Positions 1 through 11,666 of a stretch of 64,000 nt of DNA are shown here, in pieces. Source of the stretch: Cryptomeria japonica (taxonomy: Eukaryota; Streptophyta; Pinopsida; Cupressales; Cupressaceae); assembly GCF_030272615.1 (NCBI RefSeq), contig NC_081409.1, forward strand, positions 527,616,291 through 527,680,290, given 5' to 3'. Below the pieces are notes generated by a model. It saw only the letters and a list, made by a program, of their open reading frames with translations, did not search any database and had not been told where the DNA came from. The translations under genes were made by a program, and so were the position numbers. Positions within the stretch are counted from its first letter, which is position 1. Each line of letters starts with the position of its first letter.

Positions 1-120
1 CTTTCTCAAGGGGGGTCACGTTCTTATGATGATGAGACCAAAGGTGACATTGAGGTGCCCTTGAGGTACAAACATCTATTGAAACAATGTGTACCCAAGG
101 AACTTCCTCCAATAAACACT

Positions 121-588
121 AATTTTTGTGTTAATGAGAGGATATATCGCATAGCACCTTTGTCGTTACATGGTTTGGGCCTATTTTCCATGGACAGCAT
201 AAAGGTGTGTTACAACAAAGTTGTTGAATTGATGGAGTTTGTTGGACCTTGTTACAATTATAATGATTGGATGCAGATTGTTCGATATAAAAAAAGTATG
301 CTTAGGTATGCACTGTCAACCAATTATATACAACAAAAAGATAATGATCAAAGTAAACGAGTGGCTGTATACATTGATGGAAGGCCAAAAGCAACAGGGA
401 ATATTGAAGGTTTTATAAATAGTACATGACCTGGGTCAACTAATAAGCAACCCAATTGCATATTTGAGGCACATGGGGGAAATTGTGTGTTTGTATGTGC
501 GATAAAATCAATAAGTACAGGGGAAGAGCTACTAATTGATTACAATTTGAATCGTATAGATACAAACAAAGTTACTATCATGGGGGTG
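121..588 (+). other. SET-domain exon (histone-methyltransferase-like fold)
   Basis: Numbering residues from base 1, the domain starts with a GLGLF turn at about residue 58 (the GxG of SET domains that binds the methyl donor), continues through YIDGRPKATGNIEGFINST (about residues 124-142) in the place of the usual INHSCxPN knot, then QPNC after a stop, and ends with TGEELLIDYN at about residues 173-182, the SET C-terminal GEExxxDY motif. The stop TGA at 427-429 lies inside the knot region. Known for the family: SET domains methylate protein lysines. Inferred: this copy is inactive because of the stop. No pre-SET cysteine cluster is visible in the available part. Confidence 0.75.
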
Positions 589-2044
589 GTACATACTATA
601 TATATACCATTTAAGCCAACTTCCAATTAATGAATCCAATAAACCATTGTATTATTAAGTTTTTTTGCTAAGTCTATTGGTTTCATTTCGCTAAAAAAAT
701 TTATATTTTTTCTTTGTCACAGGGCCACATGGATCCACCACATAGAATAGATAGGGGTGTAGGTCCTGACACTTCTACGGAGCAGGTAAACCTCATTGTA
801 ATTGTACAAATTAGATAGAAGCAAACTATTACATTATGATCTTTTCTTGAGTGTTTTGAAGTAATTTTGATAGTGTTAATTATATTCTTGTCACAGACAG
901 ATGTTCAGGATAAGGGAAAGGAACCTATAGTACCTCAACACCTCCATAGGGATGTGGGGCGCTCGACAGTGTTATGCGCTGATGACATCGCACTTAGCGC
1001 AAACCCTATACAATTGGTACAAATGAATATTAGAAAAATTAGCTAAGAGATTGTTGATTTGGCAACCATAAGCCCTCAGATTGATCAGATAATAGAGAGG
1101 GTGCAACTATTGTTGCAGATAGTGGAAAACTTGCAAGTAAGCAGTAATGAAAGCTTTAATCATAACAAAAGTTCAATAATGGTTTATATTTTTTTCTCTT
1201 TTATGTCATTAACTAAAATATGTATGTGTTATTTTTACAGAAATTTATAAGGGCTCATCATCTTGGTGGTGATGATTAGGGTATTGTGGGTAGTTCAGGT
1301 GATGACCATGTTCTATATATTAAAACCACTCCTTTGGACTTGTGAACTTGCTTTTTTAATGTTTTATATATTTAATGTATTACTCTCCAGGTGCTGACAT
1401 GGGTCTGAGGTCGACCCCAACTGTATTGCCAACTACAATGTCGGCAACACGTAGCATGCAGACATCGTCTATTGCACCGGCTCGTGTTGACCCACCCACT
1501 AGTGGTAGATCCCTCTTTTTCTCTCTCTTTCATTATGTGTTTATTACCCTTGAAGTGTTCTTTATTGGAGGCATTTCATAGTGGATTCATTTACTGTGGT
1601 AGGAGATGCACATGAGGATTCGCTAGAGGTGACTACTAGTGATAACATACCATCATTTCTTGGATCTTCCCGTATTTCTAGTACGGGAACGTTGCAGGCC
1701 ACATTGGTGGTGAGCGACGAAGAATTGATTCCCTTGAAGATATAGAAGGTTCCAGGTACTTTAAAATTATTATTATATATAGTCTAATTGTAATTTACTT
1801 ATTGATCACTCATTTTGAACTAATGATCCCATGTTTTTTTTGCAGGAAATGATATTTTTTATAAAAATCTTAATGACATTACATTGCAGATATTTGGGCC
1901 CACCATACGTAAAAGGTGGAACATCATACGTGAACTAACCCTTATCCACTATTTTGATTTCATATCATTGCTAGAATAGTTTTCCTTTTATCCATTTCTT
2001 GAACTATATCAAAGGTAGCTTCAGTTTCTTTCTAAATCTAACAG

Positions 2045-2756
2045 GTTTGTTTTCGCTTTAAAGGTGGAATGACCAAGAAAAAAAGTTAAAAGATGAACTC
2101 ACAAACCGTATGGTAGGGTTGTTTGGAAATGACACATTCGACAAGACTAAGCTCCTGGAAAAAGTTGGCACATATCTAAAGTATGTGAGGGACCAATACA
2201 AGACACATTTAGAGAAGAACGTAAAGTATGAGCGTCCCCCCATGATTCCAGAGAGGGAGTGGAAGGACCTGATTTTGGATGCAAAGGAGAGAATTGAAAG
2301 GAAAAAAGGAAATACACCACCAGACGCCAGAAGAAGGTATGTGATACTATTAAGAATGTGAATATGTACTAATTATTCATTTTATTTATATAATCTAACA
2401 TATTTAAAACTTTTCATAGATTGAGTGACACGTCAAAGGCAACCAAGGCAAGACAAGAAAAACATGGGCAACACAAACTCGGCTCTGTTGGTTATATGAA
2501 ACTTGTCGCACGAATTGTAAGAATCAGTAAATTAAGTATCACATCAAAATATTTATAAATTGTAAACAATTTTTTTTTAATCAAACAATACAAGCAAAAT
2601 TCACAATACTAAGCAAAAATGCAGGGCTTTGAATTCAATAGAGCACCCACAGAAGATGACAAGAGAATTGGCTACTAGCAAGGCTATATAGCCGTGGCTG
2701 AACAGCTACGAGAATTGAGTGGGCAAACACGAGATTCTGATGCATCTGTCACAATG
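2045..2756 (+). other. Ptta/En-Spm transposase-like (Transposase_24-like) exons
   Basis: Exons 2045-2336, 2420-2516 and 2625-2756 encode a helical, lysine-rich segment. It has tyrosine and tryptophan-spaced motifs such as YLKYVRDQYKTHLEK and PEREWKDLI, a run of K/R/N residues followed by SKATKARQEKHGQHKLGS, then VGYMKLVARI. The order 'W in a short helix, K/R-rich linker, H-x-x-G-S, aromatic-hydrophobic end' is what I recall for the plant Ptta/En-Spm transposase family. This is a remote resemblance judged by eye, not a profile hit. Stops at 2059 and 2676. Confidence 0.45.
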
Positions 2757-3559
2757 GTAAATAAGCTAAATGAAAATTATTTCAAATTGAATACTTAACC
2801 AATAATCTATTTGATGTTAAGTTTCAACATAAAGTGACTATATTTTTTTTAAATAAGCAAGCAATGATAACACTGCGCGTGACATTGGAATGCAGCATGA
2901 TAATCGTGGAACAAAACCTGTACATGAAGGTCTGGATGTGCATCCTAGTAGTGGAGGTATTCATTTGCTATTCAAATTTTTTTATGTAATCATTAATACA
3001 ATTAAACATCTTAAATTGAAAATTAGTGTAGTAATTAATGTAACCTTTATTGTTAATATTTTAGAGCATGTAGTTGGTGGTGACCAAGTGGAGCATGATC
3101 CGGGTAGACAACATCAGGAACGTGATGTTCCCCAATCAGGTAAAGAGGACCATTGTTATTCCTTTAAACAAATTTAATTGCAATTGGTGTATTGATTAAT
3201 GTAACGTTTCATATTTCAACTCCAGAGGATCTAGAGGGTGTTCAGCATGTTGAGGTTGAGGCTAGACAAAATGATGTGGAAGATGATGTGGCCCCATTAG
3301 GTAAAGAGTGTAATGGTTGTGTTCTTTAAATTAATGAATACCTATAACAATAATAAAAAAATGTTTTGAATTTAACCCAATTCTTTGTTATTGCAGAGGA
3401 CCCCCCTTTGGTTCAGCATCCTCGTCCTTTGTATAAGACTAGGCATACATCAAGAGCATGAGAAGAGGGCAGAACATCCGAAGATGGGAGAAATGATGAA
3501 GAAGATGATGCTCCACTTAGACTTTACATAGCTTCAAAAAAAAAACAAAGAAAGAAATA

Positions 3560-3790
3560 ATTGTAATCTACCTTATTTGATAATGACTGATTTTTATGTG
3601 TTAATGAATGTAATTATGTGCTAATGAATGTTCATGAATGATATGTGTTGATGATTATTGATGAATGTTGCATGTTAATGAAAGTTAATGAATTTTATGT
3701 GTTAATGAACATTATGTGATAATGAATGAATATTATATTTTAATAATGGATGAAAGAATGAATGAAAGAATGAATGAATGTTAGATGTTA
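3560..3790. repeat. Degenerate ATGAATG/GTTAATGAATG simple repeat
   Basis: Directly after the SET/transposase-like gene, the sequence is built from loosely repeated ATGAATG, TTAATGAATG and ATGAATGTT words, ending with GAATGAAAGAATGAATGAATG. It has no coding potential and may form the 3' untranslated part or be low-complexity drift. Confidence 0.7.
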
Positions 3791-5289
3791 ACGAGGAATT
3801 TAGAGTGATGTTAGGGGGGGGGGGAGGGGCCAAATGAGCTTCCACCTTCACGTGGTTGGCCCTGTTAAGTAGAGAATATTAAACTATTCTCGAAACAAAG
3901 CGAAGCTCAATAAGATAACACACTTTTCAATATTTCATTATGTTGCACAGTTAATCTTATTGAATAATGTACGTATATTGAATCTTAATTGCAGGGTCCA
4001 ACAGAGCCAACACAGATTACACCATGGTGTGACTGCAAAATTTGTGAATATGCCTCATCATGAATAAAGTCGAATTAGCGCATTCTCTGTAAAATCTCAA
4101 ATGCTCTATACTTTGGAAGTTTTGAAATTTTTATGATCATATCGGTCCCCTACCTAAAAGCTTTTTTCCTTGATTTGTTTGTGATACACATTGAGAGATT
4201 TTTGTTTTCCTTTTATTTATGCATGTCTTAACCATTCTCCACATGCTTCCCATTCTTATTTAGATTGTTGTATTTTTACATATGTTGGAATCTGTAGTTC
4301 CACGTACATGTTTTCTATGTTCTTTGTAACTATATGAAAAGGTGTAAAATGTGGGTATAGTCCAAAATCTTGATTACCAACAAGCTATTGTTGTTTAATA
4401 GTTCCAGTGTTTGTATTAATTGAAATAGTTTAACCCTTTTAACATGTTTCATAGCAAACCTGCACTTTGTATGCAATCTTATTGTTACAGTTCAATTACT
4501 GAGGTGATGTGATTTTCAAAAGTATTCAGACGAAAACAAAATTGGTTTTCATTTATGTATTTTATTAAAATTTTAGAGTTTCCTCATGAACATTTAAACT
4601 TAGAAGGATTTAAAAATTCAATACAAGAGTACTGGACATAATTTATGGAGATAGAATTGAAACTCTCTCCCATGACTTCAAATTGTTTCCATGCTCTCTA
4701 GGCTAGTAGCTTTCAGACACAAAACATAGGTCTTCTAAATTCTATCCCAACGTTAATTAGTTCCTTTCTCTTCTTTTTCATCCTTTTGGAAAGAGAATTG
4801 GAAATTGTTAGGAACAAACATCTTCCTAGGTGATTTGTTAAAATACAATGGGGAACTCAATCAAATTTTAATTCACTTCGTTTTAAGTTATTATCACAAT
4901 TCATTGAATTATACTTACAAAAGTCTTATATTTCCAAGGTAAAATATCAGTATCTTTCTTGGGTGATATTAGATAGCAGGGTCTCTTGGCTTATAAAAAA
5001 TCACCTCTCATTGTATTCAAAGTAGATGCGTAGCAAAGCTAGATGCATCAATCGTTAAATCATAAACAAACACAAGCTCAAAAATTGGGTTACCAAGTAC
5101 GGCTGGAACCTAGCCTATAACTAACTAGTTCATACTAGATATTGTTTGGGTATGGTATTCAATTCTATTAGAATCTACAAAATAAATATTAACCTAGAAA
5201 TTAATGTAAGTGATAACATTTTTAAAATTGTTAAATATAAATGATAACAAAATCAAAATAGCATAACATAGTTGATTTCATAAGAGAGA
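3791..5289. other. Non-coding AT-rich stretch
   Basis: A G-run (about 3816-3830) is followed by AT-rich sequence with no reading frame above background and no recognisable element end. I see nothing further that can be supported here. Confidence 0.6.
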
Positions 5290-5590
5290 AAATGAAAAAG
5301 TTCACAATATCTTCACTCGATATCCAAGATTTTTAATCCATGAGGATGAAGATGAGGATGAGATAGAAAACCAAAAGACAAGGAATTGTTTATCCAAGTT
5401 TCCAAATTTTTGAGGATAAGGAAAAAAACATAATCCTATGAAAGAAGGAGAATGTGCAAGTCATTATCTCAAGTTAAAATAAATTACTTAAGTAAACTAA
5501 ACAAACAAATGCAATATCATACTTACGATAAAACATGTCCACTTGGTGAATAAAATGGTACATTGGCACACCCCCTTAAGTGCAATTGAG
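5290..5590. repeat. Dispersed repeat copy 1 (partner at 8040-8385)
   Basis: The segment from about 5310 to 5575 aligns by eye with 8085-8365 in the same orientation. Shared words include AAATCCATGAGGAT or a near match, GTAGAAAACCAAAA-like, TTATCCAAGTTTCCAAATTT, AAAGAAGGAGAATGTGCAA, TCATTATCT and GATAAAACAT. Many substitutions and small indels separate the copies, so the duplication is old. Family unknown; non-coding. Confidence 0.6.
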
Positions 5591-8039
5591 GTAAGAAGAA
5601 ATGGGTCACAAGGTTAGGTATCCATGTAAAATATGAAATAACCCCAAATTATAAAGAGAGTGTACCCTCTCGAAGTAGAGACTAGAAAATCCATAGGACA
5701 AAACTCCATCCCAAGTGACATATGTGAAGGATAATATAGACCCACCCCATCCCCTAAAGTTGGTTCCTCCACAAAGAAGAGAGAAAAGCAATGCAAAATG
5801 TTGAATGGTGAATGTTGTAGTAGGCTCATTTGCAACAAATGATGCACCTTCCTTTCACAATATGGAAATCTTGAGTTGTCAAATTGTTGAATTCCCATTC
5901 AAGTGGAATGTAGAAAGGAATTCAGTTGTATGGTTTTTGAAGCGACTCATGTGTCTTGATGTTGATGTTAAGTTGTGATTGTTCCATAGAAGATTTAGGG
6001 ACTACAATCATTGAAGTGTGAGACCTTAATTAATGTGAAATAGAATGTGTCATGTTGCATGATATGGTGGGGATAGAACAAGTGAATTTACAATGGGAGA
6101 TGATGTAACTCGATGGGCATTGTCATCAATGAGAAGACAAATATTCTCAATTGTTTCATCAATATTTGAAAGGTGAGAGTCCACAAACAGATGTGAAATG
6201 TGTAAGTAGGCCTCCCAATGAAGTGGATCTCATAGACACGAAGAATCCTATATAGAGAATCATTGAGAGCCCTTGAAGAAGCAAATTTGAACTTCGATGA
6301 AGCAATACATGATGGAGGAATATCTTGCAAGAGGAAATCAAAGTCATTATGGTATCATCTAGATCTGAAATGTGGTCTACTTTTAAAAAAAGTAAAGATG
6401 CTTGATAGGAATGTGTCCTAGTGGGGTGAATCCAGAAGACATATAATCCTATTGCAAAGAATCATGGAAAGTTCTAGAAGAAGCAACTTTTAATTCTGAA
6501 GTAGCAACGTGTATAAGAGATGTTCTCATTTGTAGATGGAGTATCAAGAGGAGGATCACTAGTCCATGGACCATGTCATTGTTGTTAAATACCTACTCTT
6601 TTGTTCATAGTCACTTGGTGTAGGAATGAATTCAATGAGATAGGGTAGGAGATCCTACATAATGTAATTTTTCACTATCCCTTGTTTCGAGTACAAATGG
6701 TTCTCTGAATTTATCTTGACAATAGAATGTCAGAATTTAATACCATAATCCATGATGAAAACTGCCAAAAATGGAAATTTATCTTAGTTCGCAATTAAAA
6801 AATACTTTTGTAGAGGCCTCTCGAAGATTAAGTACATCAAATTGAGACTTTATAAATTGAGTGTATGTATTAGCAATCTCCCAAATTGTTCAATGGTCTC
6901 CAAACCTTGTCAATTTTTTTATTTTTTTTCAACTCAAATATGTATGGTATAGGCATATCATTGGTTGTGTGATTTTTTTTTTCCTTAAATGCTTATACAA
7001 CCAAAAGAGACAAGTTTTAGATGAAAATGGGGTCTTATGGGCCTTTTTGACACAATGGTAGGTTCTTTAGACTTGAAAATGCCCCAAAAACTAGTCGATT
7101 GCCTTAAGTTACAAACAAATCCTTGTTTGTGAGCATGCTTCTTGATCTCCAATTTTGGTGGAATGAAAGATAATATTGAATTTGTCAAGCCTTTTGGATG
7201 CTTCGAAACCACCAAAAAAAAGCTACTTTGATCATTGAAATGTTGTAGTGACTTGGATAAAAAAAGAAAACTAAGTCTAAAATTTAGAAGTTAGTTATTT
7301 CTTGTCAAATTGTTTTCAATTTTCAAATCATCCAAGGATGCAAGAGGAGTATATTTTGTTATGACAAGATAAAAAAAAAACTTAGAATCTTTTGAAACCA
7401 TTGAAACATGGGGACCCCTTCCCCCCCTCCAAAATCCCTATTTTTTCAGGATGCAATACTTAGGGGAAACATCCCCTTGCCACACCACTTAGGGACGTCC
7501 TAGGGACTCCAAGGAGTCTCTTGACCATCTTGAGGATGCCTATGAGTCTCCCATGGCCCCCAATTAGAAACTCCAATTCTAAACAAAAATGGTGAAATTA
7601 TTGTGAAAATGTCATCCGTATTAAAGGTTTGGCAATGCCCCCTAACCTTGATGGGGGCTCTGCTCCAAACCCCCCACAAGGGGCACTACCCATTGACCCC
7701 AAACCTCTACCCACCATTCTTATTGTTAATGCAATCGTTTCCATTTTTTTTATGTTGACTAGTTTAAACACTTAGTATGCCAAAGTTTCATCTGCAATTC
7801 TTATACTTATTCTTAGTTTGTTCCCAAAGTTTTAAAACTCTACCACCATTGTTAATGTTCAAATTTCAATGCAATCATTGACATATTTTTAATGTTTATT
7901 ATAAAATTTACATAGTGTGGCAAAGTTTTATTTACAGTTGTTATACTTATTCTATACACATCCTTTTATAATTAATTTTTTAAGTTGTATATATATTTGC
8001 ATCCCACCCTGCCCCCTTCGTCATCCCCCTGTCGTCCCC
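5591..8039. other. Non-coding stretch with weak internal repeats
   Basis: Only short open frames occur and none resembles a known domain. About 6225-6330 and 6430-6540 share a weak repeat (AATCCTAT, AGAATCAT, TAGAAGAAGCAA-type words). About 7400-7720 is C/G-rich with runs of C and words such as GGGGGCTCTGCTCCAAACCCC, typical of decayed LTR-type DNA, but no ends could be defined. Confidence 0.5.
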
Positions 8040-8390
8040 AAACTTAAGCCCTTGGTATGTTAAGATATGAAATCTCACAATAGTTTCATTTGATATGTTA
8101 ATCGAGGAAAAACCTACAATAAATAGCTTCCAAGATTCCAAATCCATGAGGATCATGAAGAGGTAGAAAACCAAAAAAAGAAATTGCTTATCCAAGTTTC
8201 CAAATTTGTGACAAGGAAAAAGTAGAATCTTAATCAAAGAAGGAGAATGTGCAACTCATTATCTTATTCTACCTAAGTAAAAATATTACCTAATTAAGCT
8301 TTTTAATAGTGGAATATCACACTTAGGATAAAACATATCCAAGGTAAATAAAATATTACATTGATAGGCTTCTTTGGTTTCTCTAAAAGT
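8040..8390. repeat. Dispersed repeat copy 2 (partner at 5290-5590)
   Basis: Same orientation and same order of shared words as copy 1, about 2.8 kb apart. It may mark two insertions of one family or the remains of a segment duplication. Non-coding. Confidence 0.6.
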
Positions 8391-9295
8391 GGTGCCTTAT
8401 GAATGTTCTTGGATACTAAAATTTCCAAATTCTGGGCACTCTTGATAGCTTCTCATAGAGATTGTGATTCAAAGGCTTTAACCAAACCTTTCAATGGTTT
8501 CTGTTGATGTGTTTTTTATGCACTATGCAACACAAAATAAAATACTAAGTATTCTATCCTCTCTTGAACAAAATCCTCCCAAGTGCTAAACTACGTGATC
8601 AAATGGGATGACTCCAAGATTCCAATAGTCAGGTCTTGACTTTATATTGCAGATAGACTCAATGATTGTGATGTGGTATCTACAGGAATCACAAGGGGGA
8701 CTTACGTTGCTTGGGTCAAGACCTATCCATTCTCATGTTTCATGATTGATTTACACTCCATGATTTAGGTCATCCTTGAGCAACATCTCGACTTAGCCAA
8801 ATTTTGTTTTTTGTACCCTAATTCTTTAATTTTGACCCCTTACTAGCATTGCGTTAGGTTTTATTGGAATTCTTGCTTCTCTAGCATGGGCACATTTCTA
8901 GGGTTCATTCACACAAATTGCTCTTGATGAGCAAGCTAGTATCATGACCATGACTTAAACAAAATTTTAACTTAGTCAAATTATCTCCTCCAAACTTCTA
9001 TGAGTTCATCGCCTTCATTCTTCATCATTTGGATGTCTTTTGTCATTGGAAGGTAATTCTTGACCACCATACCTCAATCTTGACCTATGCTATACCCTAA
9101 AACCCTAGAACCTAGTCATGTTTACAATTGAGATCTTGGTGACTTGATCACTTAATACAGCTTAATCATGCAGGTCTCATCTAACTCTGACTCCAACACT
9201 TAAGCAAATCAACCCTAGCAACCAAGTACTTTGGGAAATATCTTGCAACTTGACAACATGGGTAATGATGGAGGAATGGAAGGTGAGACCTATAG
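8391..9295. other. Non-coding stretch, no recognised feature
   Basis: No coding frame, repeat partner or element end was seen in this AT-rich interval. Confidence 0.6.
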
Positions 9296-9478
9296 AGGTG
9301 AGAGAGAGAGAGAGAGAGGGTGAGAGGAAGAGATAATGACCTGGAGAGGGTAGAGAAAGAGAAGTAGAGAGGGAGAGAAGAAGAGAAGGATGGAGAAAGA
9401 GACTAGAAAGGGGAGAGAGAAGAGAGATAGTAGAGAGGGATAGAGAAGAGAGATAGAAGAGAGATACCAATGTCAATC
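9296..9478. repeat. GA-rich microsatellite and low-complexity tract
   Basis: It starts with a (GA)n block at about 9300-9318 and continues as imperfect GAGAG, GGAGAGAG and AGAGATAG words. A minus-strand open frame over it is serine/leucine-rich only because of the repeat. Confidence 0.9.
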
Positions 9479-9498
9479 TTTTTCTATAAAAAAAAAAA

Positions 9499-9790
9499 TT
9501 CCGAAAAATCAGCCTATCGTCGAAATTCTGACTCCAAGGGGTAAAATTCCGATAGAGTGTCATCGGATGCACAACATCCTCGTCGAAACTCTCCTGGAGG
9601 CCATCGTAAGCCGAGATTGCGATGATATTCTTTCGGGGTATGAGCATCCATGGCGGCCGTCAGAAAGGTTGGAGGTGATGTCGGAATTGCGACAACCACA
9701 AGGATAGTCGGAACTTCCTACACATAGTTTTTGACGGTAGTGCAACGAAATTGTGTCAGAATTCTGACGATTTGCCATCAAAATTTTGAC
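9499..9790. repeat. Cluster of palindrome-like GTCRRAATTYYGAC motifs
   Basis: At least six related motifs occur in 290 bases: GTCGAAATTCTGAC (9519-9532), GTCGAAACTCTCC (9582), GTCGGAATTGCGAC (9680-9693), GTCGGAACTTCC (9708), the perfect 14-base palindrome GTCAGAATTCTGAC (9755-9768) and ATCAAAATTTTGAC (9777-9790). The last abuts the break in LINE A. This may be the end of another element (for example an LTR or subterminal repeat) inserted into LINE A. No protein is encoded. Confidence 0.6.
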
Positions 9791-11091
9791 CCAAATGTAC
9801 TAGTGCCAATAATCTTAGGAATGTTATCAACCAAGTCTTGTTTCTTAACAATGTCAATTTCCTTACTACCTGTCAGGAGGTTAGAGAAGAACCTAATAGC
9901 TTCATCACCTATGTCATCATCTTTGAGAAGAATTTTGTCATCAACAATTAATCTAGAAATTCTGCTAGCTTCTTTATGCTTCATAGATGTCATATGAAAT
10001 AATTTAGTGTTTCTATCACCGGCTTCTAACCAAATAGCCCTAGATCTCTGCCTCCAATAAATTTCTTCTCTTGATATAGTGTTGTGAAATTTGGCTAGAA
10101 CCTCATCTTCTTTAGCCTTGAAGAACAACTTATAACCATCTTTCTGAATTGAGTTTTGAATCTATTCTAATTCCTCCTTCAGCTTCCTCTTGGATTCAAA
10201 AATATATCCAAAAACCTTTTTGTTCCAGATCTTAATGTTATCTTTGGTATTTCTTAATTTTTTAGCAACTTTGAACATGATAGATCCATCCATGGTAATA
10301 TTCCACCATTTGGCAATGGAAGTTTCCAAGGAAGGGTGTGAAATCCACATTTTTTCAAATCGGAATGGAAAACAACGTTTGCCCTTAATAGAATCAGCAA
10401 AAAAAGAAATGGGATAATGATCCAATCCTATTCTGTTAATAACAGACAAAGAGCATCTATACTTAAGGATCCAGTCAGGAGTGATAAGGGATCTATCTAG
10501 TCTTACCTAAATAAGATCTCCTGCATCCCTTTGGTTAGACCAAGTGTAGGAAGCTCCAAAAAGATCAACATCAATTAGGGCATTGGCATTGATGAAGTCC
10601 ATAAGATCAATCTTGCTATCTAGTTGAGCTTGAGTTCCTCCAAATTTGTCAATCTCTTGCAAAGCGGTGTTTAAATCTCCCATCAACAACCAGATGTCCT
10701 GGGAAAAAAAACCCCTTTTCTGCTAGATTTTGTCCCAAAACTTACTCCTAGCAGCTTTAGAATTTGGAGCATAAATGTTGGTTACCACCCATTCCTGTCC
10801 TTCAACAATGCATTTAACTCTCATAGAAATGATATTACCATATTCATCAATCAGATCTCCATCAATAGTTTTCTTATTCCAAAATATGGCCACCCCACCT
10901 AACGCCCCATTCGAACTACTACCACAAACACCCCCCTGTTTAAAGAAATTTAATTTTTCAACTTTTTCCTTACTCATTTTAGTTTCCTAAACCAGGATGA
11001 TGTCTGGCTTATGATCTCTAATAAAATTCCTTAGTACATCTTGTTTATGGAGACCATTTAGGCCTCGTATGTTCCAGGAAATTACCTTCAT
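9791..11091 (-). pseudogene. LINE A ORF2, endonuclease part only
   Basis: The frame starts at 11091 with MKVISWNIRGLNG, the apurinic-type endonuclease (EEP fold) start, followed by ETKMSKEKVEK after a stop that replaces the residue before E. It continues with VVTNIYAPNS, LMGDLNTALQEIDKFGG, IDVDLFGASYTWSNQRDAGDLI and LDHYPISF, which are the endonuclease motifs including the SDH-like LDH. The linker to RT (EEIYWRQRSRAIWLEAGDRNTKLFH) is present in its usual place. The protein ends about residue 433, before RT motif 1. Several single stops but no clear frameshift. Confidence 0.85.
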
Positions 11092-11666
11092 TTGGAAACC
11101 TGGGAGCACGATTCCTGAATAGTTCGCTGCCTTCCATCAGCTATGTTTTGTTTACTCTCCTGGTCCCTGTGCCACTTCAAAGTTTTACGTCCCTACAGGG
11201 ATTTGGAAAGACCAATATCCGCCTTAGACCTGGTTCTAGTTTTTACCCCATTAGAACAACCTATCCTCTTGTTTTTATTTTTTCCCACTCCTATTATCTC
11301 TTCATCATCTTCATCTTTATATGCAGATTACTTATTACTCCAAGGTTCTCCTTTTCTCTAAGAAGAGGTGGGCGATTCAGTTCCAACACTCTGAAATAGA
11401 CAGTTAAGGTTAACCTGAGGCAATCCGAACTGGGTCTTTTTTTTAATGATAACATCTAGACCTTCAAAGTCCTTTGGACACAATTTATTACTTTCCTTTT
11501 CTATATTTTTTAGAGCCTCATGTTGTGATTCATTTATGTTGCCAATCTCACCATCTTCAATAATTTCTTCTATACTTACATTCTCTTCCTCCTGAATATG
11601 TAAAAATTCAAATCCATTGATTGTTTTAACTTCAAAAACATTATTTTCATCCTTTCTAACTTCCTT

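Larger units (their letters stand above)
1..3559 (+). pseudogene. 14-exon SET-domain plus transposase-like gene relic (5' end outside window)
   Basis: A reading frame open at the left edge can be followed through 14 exons joined by GT-AG introns that keep phase: 1-588, 723-785, 897-1136, 1241-1298, 1391-1504, 1582-1755, 1846-1929, 2045-2336, 2420-2516, 2625-2756, 2896-2956, 3065-3139, 3226-3300 and 3397 to about 3559. Exon 1 is a SET domain; exons 8-10 are charged and resemble the plant Ptta/En-Spm (Transposase_24) family; exons 11-14 are acidic low-complexity, ending in a basic KKKQRKK tail. Seven in-frame stops break it (427, 1044, 1277, 1743, 2059, 2676, 3459), each explicable by one transition. 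A nine-A run near the end leaves the last frame uncertain. The exon joins were made by eye. It could instead be two adjacent genes, but the exon 1 to exon 2 junction (588/723) joins in phase at plausible splice sites. Function unknown; possibly a transposon gene that captured a SET exon. Confidence 0.6.

Noticed and set aside
9177-9647. Minus-strand 156-codon open frame, Ser/Leu-rich
   Set aside because: It spans the GA-rich tract; the composition comes from the repeat and there is no domain.
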